Positions 17,357 to 24,922 of a stretch of DNA of 25,390 nucleotides are shown one piece after another (positions within the stretch are counted from its first letter, which is position 1; each line of letters starts with the position of its first letter). Below the pieces are notes generated by a model. It did not search any database. It was not told the DNA's origin and saw only the letters and a program-made list of their open reading frames with translations. Source of the stretch: a bacterium (GTDB lineage Bacteria > JAMOTN01); NCBI GenBank assembly GCA_027062325.1, contig JAMOTN010000060.1, forward strand, positions 1 through 25,390. Reading direction: 5' to 3'. The position numbers were made by a program, and so were the translations under genes.

Positions 17357-18562
17357 ATGAGAAAATTTCTTATTTTAATCTGTGAGGTAGTTCTTGCGTT
17401 TGCAGGTATTGCAGCATCACAAGGTGAAGTACTGGTTGTTTCCCCTGTTCAAGCAACGTCTATTGCAACATGTAAGGTTGGCAGTGCGGAGAATGCGTAC
17501 GGTGTGCTTTCGTTCAAAATAAAAAGGGATAGACTTCGTATAAGGGAAGTTTATAAAGTCCCGATATTTTCCGTTTTAAGAAGAGGTGCATCAACTAAGT
17601 CAAGAGCTGTACGCTTCGTGGAAGTCAAAGGAAAAGGTGTTGTTATAGATTACGCAACCTACCCTGTCGAGATTCGTATATTCAGTTATAAAAAACCTGA
17701 TGACTACGTTCTTATAAACGGTAAAAAGCATTACATAAAAGGTATAAAGTGGGAAGGAAGTGCAACAGAAGCGATTTTTATAGAAAACTTTACGGTCAGA
17801 AGGATTGTTGGAAAAATAATGTCTGTCAGGGCAACAAACGAATATTTGATAATGAGGGTAGCCTCTCCGCTTACATTTTCTGCTACGACTACGGCTATGG
17901 ATGAGCCGTACTTTAAGTACCTGAACAAAAGTATCCTTTACACCATTTTTCTAAAAGCTTTACTTTGGTTTAAAAATCTCACAGGAAGCTTTGGAATTGC
18001 CATAATAATTCTCACATTCATACTTAGATCGGTGCTTCTCAGGCCTCTTAACTGGAAGCAGTTTGATGCTATGAGAAAACTGCAGGAGATGCAACCGGTT
18101 TTGAAGTCTATCCAAGAAAAGTACAAAGACAATCCTCAAGAAATGCAAAAGCAGATGGCAATGGTTTACTCGCGCTATGGAGTAAATCCATTTAGCGGAT
18201 GCCTGCCGGCTCTAATACAAATACCAATTCTAATAGTCATGTTTGGTATTTTAAAAACAAGTGCTGAGATAAAGGGCTACGCGTTTTTGTGGATGAAGGA
18301 TCTGGGAGAAGCTGACAGTACAGGAATAATGCCTCTTCTTGTTGCGCTATCTATGTATTTCCAGCCAGGACAGCAAAATCAGCAAGGGGCTATGGGAATA
18401 GTCATGCCGGTGTTTATGTTCCTAATAGCTAAAATGTTGCCGGCAGGAGTTTTGGTCTATTGGATTTCATCAAGTATATTCGGTTATATTGATCAGATGA
18501 TCTGGACAGGAAAGTTGAATTTGAGCTTTTTAAAAAGCAGTAAGGGGTCTAATAATCAGTAG
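17357..18562 (+). CDS. yidC: Membrane protein insertase YidC
   Basis: A 402-codon insertase that helps membrane proteins leave the Sec channel or insert alone. MRKFLILICEVVLAFAGIAASQ is a signal peptide or first helix, followed by an extracytoplasmic beta domain (about 25-190), as in the longer YidC type but reduced compared with E. coli. The 60KD_IMP core follows: TM helix with the conserved groove Arg (IIILTFILRSVLLRPL), the cytoplasmic hairpin QEMQPVLKSIQEKYKDNPQE, then LPALIQIPILIVMFGIL, PLLVALSMYF and a last pair ending VLVYWISSSIFGYIDQM. ATG at 17357 was chosen because GAGGGGG lies six bases upstream. An in-frame ATG six bases earlier sits directly on that site. Confidence 0.95.
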   Translation: MRKFLILICEVVLAFAGIAASQGEVLVVSPVQATSIATCKVGSAENAYGVLSFKIKRDRLRIREVYKVPIFSVLRRGASTKSRAVRFVEVKGKGVVIDYATYPVEIRIFSYKKPDDYVLINGKKHYIKGIKWEGSATEAIFIENFTVRRIVGKIMSVRATNEYLIMRVASPLTFSATTTAMDEPYFKYLNKSILYTIFLKALLWFKNLTGSFGIAIIILTFILRSVLLRPLNWKQFDAMRKLQEMQPVLKSIQEKYKDNPQEMQKQMAMVYSRYGVNPFSGCLPALIQIPILIVMFGILKTSAEIKGYAFLWMKDLGEADSTGIMPLLVALSMYFQPGQQNQQGAMGIVMPVFMFLIAKMLPAGVLVYWISSSIFGYIDQMIWTGKLNLSFLKSSKGSNNQ

Positions 18563-18641
18563 TGTAAGTGTATAAAGAGACTGGAATAGGTAGATACATT
18601 TTAAAATGATTGAATGCTGCTTGAGGGTTTCTGCATTTTAT

Positions 18642-18669
18642 TTGAAGTTTCTGTTTTGTGTTTTAAAAT
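18642..18669 (+). promoter_or_regulatory. Candidate promoter of the jag-mnmE-mnmG operon
   Basis: TTGAAG (18642-18647), a 16-base spacer and TAAAAT (18664-18669) in the 170-base spacer after yidC. A 12-bp palindrome CATTTTAAAATG (18597-18608) is also there but lacks a T run and is not a terminator. Confidence 0.4.
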
Positions 18670-18732
18670 TTGAGATGTGAGTTAACAACTTATAAGGCTT
18701 CCGGATATTGATAAGGGTGGGATAGTAGAGGC

Positions 18733-19035
18733 ATGCCGAATGTCAATGGAAAGGAGTATACAGATTGTGCAAAAGAAATGTTAAAGATGGCAGTAGCTGC
18801 TATTCTTGCTGGCCAAGATTACAAATTGACAATCGAAAACGTTACTCCAAAAGGAAAAAAAGAACAACATATTGAAGTGAAAATCTATTGTAGAGAAGGA
18901 GGCTGGCTTATAGGAAAGAGGGGAGTAAGGCTTAATAGCCTTGCTAGGTTACTTGAAAGAATAATTCAAGAAAATTGTGAAGAAGATTATGTTCTAGCTT
19001 CTGTGGAGGTGAACGGCTACAGGTGGACACAATAG
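18733..19035 (+). CDS. jag: Short Jag/KhpB-like RNA-binding protein (KH domain only)
   Basis: A 100-residue protein in the jag position. Residues about 47-98 form a Jag-type KH domain: EVKIYCREGGWLIGKRGVRL with the GKRG loop at 61-64, then LNSLARLLERIIQ and a closing VLASVEVNGYR. Jag (KhpB/EloR) normally has an N-terminal Jag_N domain and a C-terminal R3H domain, and is about 200 residues or more. Both are missing, and the frame ends a few residues after the KH strand. It overlaps mnmE by 13 bases, so the short end is not a cut gene fragment at a junction. Lone-KH KhpA is an alternative name, but the sequence resembles the Jag KH more. The ribosome site is weak (GGGTGGG, about 13 bases upstream). 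Confidence 0.83.
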   Translation: MPNVNGKEYTDCAKEMLKMAVAAILAGQDYKLTIENVTPKGKKEQHIEVKIYCREGGWLIGKRGVRLNSLARLLERIIQENCEEDYVLASVEVNGYRWTQ

Positions 19036-20396
19036 TTGCTCCTGCTACTCCAACAGGTGGTGCAATAGCTATAGTAAGAGTATCCGGGGAGGATGCATTC
19101 CACATAGTCGAAAGTAGCTTCAAAGTAAATTTGGCTGTAAAAGATGGAAAGTGGAATGCGACTTTAAAAAAGTTAAAAATTGGCGATGAGGTGCTGGATG
19201 AATGTATAGTCCTTACAATGCCTGCTCCAAAGAGCTATACGGGGGAAAACATGGTAGAGATTCATTCTCACGGTAGCTCATTCATAGTTAGAAAAATTGT
19301 CGATACCTTGATAAAGCACGGAGCAAGAGCTGCACAACCCGGAGAGTTTACCAAAAGAGCTGTTCTCAATGGAAAGATGAGTATACTACAGGCAGAGGCT
19401 ATAAATTGGCTAATACGCTCAGAGAACTCAAAGGGATGGGAGATAGCGAAAAAGCAGCTTGAAGGAGAATTTGAAGCTGTAATTAGAAAGTTACGCAAGG
19501 GTATAATAGACCTAGCTAGTGACATGGTAGCAGATCTTGACTTCTCAGATCAAGTAGAGCTATCTATGGATTATTTCGAAAAGAAGGCAAGATACGTTTT
19601 AGGTGTCCTTGAAAAGATTGTGAAGTCCTTAGAAAGAAGTGTTGTAATATTTAATGAGACAAAAGTAGTCATAGCTGGACGTCCTAATGCAGGAAAGTCA
19701 TCACTTATGAATTCTCTTTTAGGAAGAGATAGAGTAATAGTTTCGGATATCGAGGGCACAACAAGGGATTTTGTCTCAGAAACTGTCAATATAGGTGGTT
19801 TTAGAATCAGATTAGTAGATACTGCCGGTATAAGATTGAATGCGAGTGATGAAGTTGAGAGAGAGGGAATAAGGAAGGCTTACAGGGAAATAGAAGGAGC
19901 CACGGTGCTACTGTTGGTTGTTGATTTAGAGAGGGGATTTGGGGATTACGAAAAGAATGTTTTGTTGAGTGCAAATGGTGAGATCATCATTGTTTTGAAC
20001 AAGTCAGATAGAGTTGATGATTCTAGAATAAGTGAAGTGATGGAAAGTGTGACGACCTGGGTGAAGAATGAAGAGTTGGATTGTGGAAGAGTAAATTTTG
20101 CAATAACTGTTGCAAAAGATGGGATAATACACGAAGTTGTTGATAAGTTGAAGACAATTTTAAAAGGAATTTTGGATGTAGAAATACCAGTTGTTCCCCA
20201 GGAGAGATATCTTGCGTTATTCAAGGATGCGCATAAAAGAGCTCAGGAAGTGGTAGATGCAGTTAGGAATGGCATGTTGGATGCGGCTTCGTTCCTTCTT
20301 GAAGAGATAGTTCGTGATCTTGAATTTGTGCTGGGAAAAGTGGATGTAGAAGAAGTTTTAGACGAAGTTTTCAGTAAATTTTGTATTGGAAAGTAA
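19023..20396 (+). CDS. mnmE: tRNA modification GTPase MnmE
   Basis: A 457-residue GTPase that, with MnmG, installs the carboxymethylaminomethyl (or aminomethyl) group on U34 of certain tRNAs. The N-terminal folate-binding domain reads TIVAPATPTGGAIAIVRVSG, PKSYTGENMVEIHSHG and PGEFTKRAVLNGKMS. The inserted G domain shows GRPNAGKS (219-226), EGTTRD (244-249), DTAG (266-269) and NKSD (326-329). The C-terminus ends in the conserved FCIGK with the essential Cys. All key motifs are intact. The start is GTG at 19023, inside the end of jag, and the gene lies directly before two mnmG-type genes, its partner enzymes. Confidence 0.97.
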   Translation: MDTIVAPATPTGGAIAIVRVSGEDAFHIVESSFKVNLAVKDGKWNATLKKLKIGDEVLDECIVLTMPAPKSYTGENMVEIHSHGSSFIVRKIVDTLIKHGARAAQPGEFTKRAVLNGKMSILQAEAINWLIRSENSKGWEIAKKQLEGEFEAVIRKLRKGIIDLASDMVADLDFSDQVELSMDYFEKKARYVLGVLEKIVKSLERSVVIFNETKVVIAGRPNAGKSSLMNSLLGRDRVIVSDIEGTTRDFVSETVNIGGFRIRLVDTAGIRLNASDEVEREGIRKAYREIEGATVLLLVVDLERGFGDYEKNVLLSANGEIIIVLNKSDRVDDSRISEVMESVTTWVKNEELDCGRVNFAITVAKDGIIHEVVDKLKTILKGILDVEIPVVPQERYLALFKDAHKRAQEVVDAVRNGMLDAASFLLEEIVRDLEFVLGKVDVEEVLDEVFSKFCIGK

Positions 20397-20417
20397 GCTT
20401 ATGTAGAGGTGATGTGT

Positions 20418-22328
20418 TTGTTTGATGATAAATACGATGTGGTTGTTATAGGAGCTGGACATGCAGGAATAGAAGCTGCAGCTGTTGTTAAGAGAATGGG
20501 TAAGAAAGTGTGCCTGTTTACATTTGATTTAGATACAATTGGTCTTACGCCTTGTAATCCAGCAGTAGGAGGTCCAGGAAAAGGACATTTAGTATTTGAA
20601 ATAGACGCTATGGGTGGAGTTATGGGAGAACTAGTTCACCGTTCCTACACTCAAATAAGAGTTCTTATGACTTCGCGAGGAAATACTGCAAGGGTTTTAA
20701 GAGCACAGATAGATAAAAAAATGTATCAGCTTGAAGCTAGAAAAATACTGGAGGAAATGGGGGTAGATGTAAAACAAGACGAAGTTGTTGAGATTGTTAT
20801 AGAGAAAGGGCGTGTCAAAGGAGTAAAGACGGCTCTTGGTAAGCTCTACTCGTGTGAAAAGGTTATTCTAACAGCTGGAACCTACCTCGATGCAGAAATA
20901 GTTTTGGGTTTTAAAAAGTGGAGAGCAGGGCCTTCAAATCATATGGCAAGTTATGCACTAACAAAACGCCTTTTAAAGCATGGAGTTGAGGTAACGCGTT
21001 TTCAAACAGCAACTCCTATGAGGGTTGATGGTAGAACTATTGATTTTCAACTGATGAAGCCTCTAATGCCGGATGTAGGAATAACATCTTTTAAGTTTGG
21101 TAAAAAAGTAGACAAAATTAGACAAGTTCCTAGTTACTTAACTTACACAACAAAAGAAACTGTTGAGGTGATAAAACAGCACCTTTCGACCTCCCCCATA
21201 GTTATAGGAAATATTGCAGAAGCAGGTCCAAGATTCTGTCCTTCAATAGACAGAAAAGTCATAAACTTTCCGGAAAAGCCAGATCATCAGATTTTTGTAG
21301 AACCAGAAGGTTTCAACACAGTGGAGTGGTATTTGCAAGGATTGACCACTAGTATGCCTCCTTACGTACAGCACAAAATTCTAGAGAGTATTCCATCGCT
21401 AAAAAGAGCGAGGATAACTCGTTATGGATATGCTATAGAGTATAATGTTTTTCCTCCGTTTAAACAGTTAAAGCCGACACTTGAGCATATAAATGTTAAG
21501 GGGCTTTACTTTGCAGGGCAGATAAACGGGACAAGTGGTTATGAAGAAGCGGCGGCGCAGGGACTCATTGCTGGAATAAATGCGGCACTTTCGTTGGATG
21601 GAGGTAAAGAGTTGGTGCTGTCGCGCTCATCCAGTTACATAGGGGTTCTAATAGATGATATAACGACAAAGAGTTTTACGGAGCCGTACCGGTTGTACAC
21701 TTCCAGAGTGGAGTACAGAATGATACTGAGGGCAAGCACGGCATACTTTAGATTAACCCCTATAGCGTACAGACTTGGCGTAGTTGATCGGAAGTTTTAC
21801 GAAGAGGTTGAGAGGTTAAGAAAAGAGATTCAACGCACAGTTGAATTATTAAAGCTGAAAAAAATTGCTCCAACAAAAAAGGTTAATGAGAAGCTGAAAG
21901 AGGTTGGTTCTACAGCACTTTCAAAAAAAGTAAGTTTGGCAGAGATTTTAAAGCGTCCGGAGTTTAACTACAGTTTGTTAAAACGCCTTTTTCCGGAATA
22001 TGTTCCCGAATTGAGCTCTCCTGATGCAGAGTTTGAAGTGGAAACTGAGATAAAGTACGAAGCATACATAAAGAGGCAACTTTCAAGAGTATGGAAAAGA
22101 GAAAAGTTTGAGAAGTTTGAAGTGCCAGAAGGTTTTGATTGGAATCTTTTGCGCGGTAAAATTTCTGCAGAGGCTTTGGATGAGTTGATCAGAACAAGTC
22201 CATCTTCTGGCAAAGAAATAGCGAGGTTAGCGCGCGTAAGTGAGGAGGATCTGGTTTTTTTATATCAATTTTTCAGAGACAAGAAGTTTAGATTGAGGAT
22301 TTTAGGTATGAAGGCGGAGGAGTTATAA
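20418..22328 (+). CDS. MnmG-type tRNA uridine modification enzyme, copy 1 (divergent)
   Basis: A protein of about 636 residues, FAD-dependent partner of MnmE. The Rossmann motif VVVIGAGHAGIEAA opens it. TPCNPAVGGPGKGHLV and GPRFCPSI keep the two family cysteines, and AGQINGTSGYEEAAAQG and the C-terminal MnmE-binding helices (KYEAYIKRQ onward) are present. From memory of canonical MnmG, several motifs are altered: LNxSKGPAV reads LMTSRGNTA, RLKTGTPPRID reads RFQTATPMRVD, PSIEDKV reads PSIDRKV, and the REDNADLRLT element reads RASTAYFRLT. It is therefore related to but not a standard copy. The start is uncertain: TTG at 20418 has AGAGG at good spacing, while ATG at 20412 and GTG at 20409 sit too near it. 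Its stop overlaps copy 2's ATG. Confidence 0.88.
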   Translation: MFDDKYDVVVIGAGHAGIEAAAVVKRMGKKVCLFTFDLDTIGLTPCNPAVGGPGKGHLVFEIDAMGGVMGELVHRSYTQIRVLMTSRGNTARVLRAQIDKKMYQLEARKILEEMGVDVKQDEVVEIVIEKGRVKGVKTALGKLYSCEKVILTAGTYLDAEIVLGFKKWRAGPSNHMASYALTKRLLKHGVEVTRFQTATPMRVDGRTIDFQLMKPLMPDVGITSFKFGKKVDKIRQVPSYLTYTTKETVEVIKQHLSTSPIVIGNIAEAGPRFCPSIDRKVINFPEKPDHQIFVEPEGFNTVEWYLQGLTTSMPPYVQHKILESIPSLKRARITRYGYAIEYNVFPPFKQLKPTLEHINVKGLYFAGQINGTSGYEEAAAQGLIAGINAALSLDGGKELVLSRSSSYIGVLIDDITTKSFTEPYRLYTSRVEYRMILRASTAYFRLTPIAYRLGVVDRKFYEEVERLRKEIQRTVELLKLKKIAPTKKVNEKLKEVGSTALSKKVSLAEILKRPEFNYSLLKRLFPEYVPELSSPDAEFEVETEIKYEAYIKRQLSRVWKREKFEKFEVPEGFDWNLLRGKISAEALDELIRTSPSSGKEIARLARVSEEDLVFLYQFFRDKKFRLRILGMKAEEL

Positions 22329-24202
22329 TGTTGGGCTCAAAGTTTGATGTTGTAGTCATTGGAGCGGGGCACGCCGGTGTAGAGGCTGCCCTAGCAGCAG
22401 CAAGAATAGGGGCAAGGGTGCTTCTTATAACGCAAAATTTGGATGTTGTTGCTAAAGCTTCTTGTAATCCATCTGTTGGGGGACCTGGGAAAACTCAACT
22501 TGTATATGAGATATCTGCGCTAGGTGGGGCAATAGGAAGGTTTACAGATAAAACCAGCATCCATAAGCGAATATTGAATACCAGAAAGGGCAAAGCTGTG
22601 TGGGCTTTGCGAGCTCAAATTGATAGGTTTTTTTATGCAAAATATGCTAAGGAGTTTGTAGAGAAGGAGCAAAATTTGGTGGTTTTACAAGGAGTGGTTG
22701 ACAAAATTATTTTAGAAGGGGAAGGGAAATATAGGGTTAAAGGAGTATGGGTTCGTCATGTTGGTGAATTTTTTGCGCCTTGTGTGGTATATTGCCCTGG
22801 CACTTTTCCGAATGGAAAGGTTTTCATAGGTAAAGATTTTGAAATAAAAGTTGGAAGGATGGGAGAAAAGGCTACGGGAAAGATAACAGATCAGCTAAAA
22901 GAGCTTGGAATGGATATAGGGAGGTTAAAAACGGGTACTCCACCTCGTGTGAAGATAACTAGCGTTAATCTAAAGTTGTGTGAACTCCAACCTTCAGAAG
23001 CTATAGATTGGCCATTTGACTATTGGGAGGAATTGAATGAGAGCAGAATAGAACTTCCATGTTATATAACACGCTTGAGTGAAGAAGGTGCCAAGTTTAT
23101 CAAGGAAAATTTATTAGAGAGTGCTTTATTTCTGGGGAAATTTGAAGGAGTTGGTCCTCGCTATTGTCCTTCGATCGAGGATAAGGTGCATAAGTTTGGA
23201 GTGAAGGAGTACTTGGTTTTTCTAGAGCCAGAAGGAGTTGGAATTGATGAATTTTATGTACAGGGGATGTCAACAAGTCTTCCTATGTGGGCTCAGGAGA
23301 TTTATATCCGTAAGATTAGAGGACTTGAAAATTGTGTGATAACACGCTATGGATATGCAATAGAGTACGACTATTTAAAGCCGTATCAGATAGAGAAAAC
23401 GCTTGAGGTAAAGAAGATAGAAGGGTTGTTCACGGCAGGGCAGATAAACGGAACGAGTGGTTATGAAGAAGCAGCGGCTCAAGGAATTTTAGCAGGAATA
23501 AACGCGGCATTGAAAAGTTTAGGGGAGGATCTTTTGGTTTTAGGAAGAGATAGCTACATAGGTGTGTTGGTGGATGATCTTGCGGATAAGGTAATAGATG
23601 AGCCTTACAGAATGTTTACCTCAAGGCTTGAGAGGAGAATGAGTGTGAGATGGGATAATGCGTGGCTTAGAATGGCCAAGATTTCTAGAAAACTTGGACT
23701 TCTTGATAGAAGGGCAGAGAAGAAACTTTTAGATATGGAGAATACTTACAAGGAGATTGTTAAATTTTTAAGATGCTCTACGATTAAATGCGAAGTTAAG
23801 GGAAAGAGAAAAAGTGGCTTTAAGAAAAAATCTTTGTGGGAATTGTTGAAAAGGCAAGATGTTACACTTGAGAATTTGCTGAATTTTGCTTGCAATGAAG
23901 GAATGCTTCAATGTAGTTTGAAAAATGAGTGGTTAAAAAATAGATTTGTTACAGCTGCTGTGGAGATTGATTGCAAGTATGAAAATTTTATAAAAGCAGA
24001 GAAGAGAATTTCTTTTGATGAAAGGACTTTAAAGAGAGTGGATTTGAGCAATGTAGATTACGATAAAATTCCCATATCTTTTGAAGCTAGACAGAAGTTA
24101 AAGAAGTACAACCCCAAAACACTGCTTGAGGCTTATAAAATTGGTGGAATAAGAACTTCAGATATTGAGAATATACTGAAGTTTGTTTTAAGGGAAAGGT
24201 AA
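22328..24202 (+). CDS. mnmG: MnmG-type tRNA uridine modification enzyme, copy 2
   Basis: A 624-residue FAD-dependent protein of the MnmG/GidA family. It opens with VVVIGAGHAGVEAA. It keeps ASCNPSVGGPGK with its Cys, LRAQIDR, RLKTGTPPRV, GPRYCPSIEDKV with the second Cys, and AGQINGTSGYEEAAAQG. These are closer to canonical MnmG than in copy 1. Other parts differ: GKGHLV reads GKTQLV, LNxSKGPAV reads LNTRKGKAV, and AEYRLMLREDNADLRL reads LERRMSVRWDNAWLRM. The C-terminal domain (CKYENFIKAEKR, then YDKIPISFEARQKL) is present. ATG at 22328 overlaps the copy 1 stop as TAATG, with GGAGGAG upstream, so both are translated together. It is the likelier copy for the standard activity, if only one has it. 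Confidence 0.9.
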   Translation: MLGSKFDVVVIGAGHAGVEAALAAARIGARVLLITQNLDVVAKASCNPSVGGPGKTQLVYEISALGGAIGRFTDKTSIHKRILNTRKGKAVWALRAQIDRFFYAKYAKEFVEKEQNLVVLQGVVDKIILEGEGKYRVKGVWVRHVGEFFAPCVVYCPGTFPNGKVFIGKDFEIKVGRMGEKATGKITDQLKELGMDIGRLKTGTPPRVKITSVNLKLCELQPSEAIDWPFDYWEELNESRIELPCYITRLSEEGAKFIKENLLESALFLGKFEGVGPRYCPSIEDKVHKFGVKEYLVFLEPEGVGIDEFYVQGMSTSLPMWAQEIYIRKIRGLENCVITRYGYAIEYDYLKPYQIEKTLEVKKIEGLFTAGQINGTSGYEEAAAQGILAGINAALKSLGEDLLVLGRDSYIGVLVDDLADKVIDEPYRMFTSRLERRMSVRWDNAWLRMAKISRKLGLLDRRAEKKLLDMENTYKEIVKFLRCSTIKCEVKGKRKSGFKKKSLWELLKRQDVTLENLLNFACNEGMLQCSLKNEWLKNRFVTAAVEIDCKYENFIKAEKRISFDERTLKRVDLSNVDYDKIPISFEARQKLKKYNPKTLLEAYKIGGIRTSDIENILKFVLRER

Positions 24203-24223
24203 AAAATAAGAGAGTTGTCAAAA

Positions 24224-24874
24224 ATGGACAAAATATACCAATATAAAATAGAAGGATATATCGGGAAAAATATAGAGTTTTTTCAAAGGATTTACAATTA
24301 CTCACTTTTAAAAATAGAAAAATATAAGACAGAATTATACAAAATTAACAAAGCTAAAAATTTAACCTCTATACCTCCCGTAGAGTTTGAAAAACGCGTT
24401 ATTGCTCCTGCATTTTCTATGTTTAAAGTGATTTTCTATTTCGTAAAGGAAGAAAATTTATCCGAAATTGTTGACATAGGATCAGGAGGTGGGTTGTTGG
24501 GAATACCAGTGAGCATATTTTTAAGTGTTTCAAAAGAGCTGGGATTCCTGGAAAAAAATCCTATGACTGTACTAGTTGAGAGAAGAAAAATGAAAGCTGC
24601 TGCTTTGATGCTTTTTAAGGCTTTTTTAAGGGAGAACTTCAAAGTTTATGAAATGGGAGTTGAGGATTACTTTGCTGGAGTAAAACGAGGCAAGAGGTTG
24701 TGTATTGCAAGGGCGTTAAGGATAGAGAATAAGATGGCACATTCTATGAAGGGTAAGATTGGTGCTTTACTTACCTTTACTTCTTTAGATGATAAAGTTT
24801 TAAAGCTGTTCAATTTTTCCGATGTGTGCAGGCTCACAATTGACTCTGTTGAGATTTGGATGCACGTTGTTTAA
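24224..24874 (+). CDS. rsmG: RsmG-like 16S rRNA guanine methyltransferase (divergent)
   Basis: A protein of about 216 residues in the rsmG position after mnmG. RsmG methylates N7 of a guanine in 16S rRNA near the decoding site. The SAM-binding loop is IVDIGSGGGLLGIPVSI (about 82-98), for the usual DxGSGxGfPGIPLAI. LVERRKMKAAAL stands where LLxSxxKRxxFL is usual, and CIARAL matches the sRA element. The N-terminus (IYNYSLLKIEKYKTELYKINKAKNLTSI) keeps the WN-xxxNLTaI pattern only in part. It is recognisable but strongly diverged, so activity is likely, not certain. ATG at 24224 was preferred with a weak GAGAG upstream, and TTG at 24215 is the alternative. Confidence 0.83.
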   Translation: MDKIYQYKIEGYIGKNIEFFQRIYNYSLLKIEKYKTELYKINKAKNLTSIPPVEFEKRVIAPAFSMFKVIFYFVKEENLSEIVDIGSGGGLLGIPVSIFLSVSKELGFLEKNPMTVLVERRKMKAAALMLFKAFLRENFKVYEMGVEDYFAGVKRGKRLCIARALRIENKMAHSMKGKIGALLTFTSLDDKVLKLFNFSDVCRLTIDSVEIWMHVV

Positions 24875-24882
24875 CGGTAAGG

Positions 24883-24888
24883 TATAAT
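24883..24888 (+). promoter_or_regulatory. Candidate -10 element of the parB promoter
   Basis: A perfect TATAAT lies in the 48-base rsmG-parB spacer, about 35 bases before the parB start. No good -35 hexamer stands 16-18 bases upstream, so the site is tentative. Confidence 0.35.
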
Positions 24889-24922
24889 TTTTGTGAAGTG
24901 CGGGTCGTAAGGGGGAGATTTA

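Noticed and set aside
18597-18608. Palindrome CATTTTAAAATG after yidC
   Set aside because: AT-only core, no loop and no T run; common by chance in AT-rich spacers, so not called a terminator or operator.
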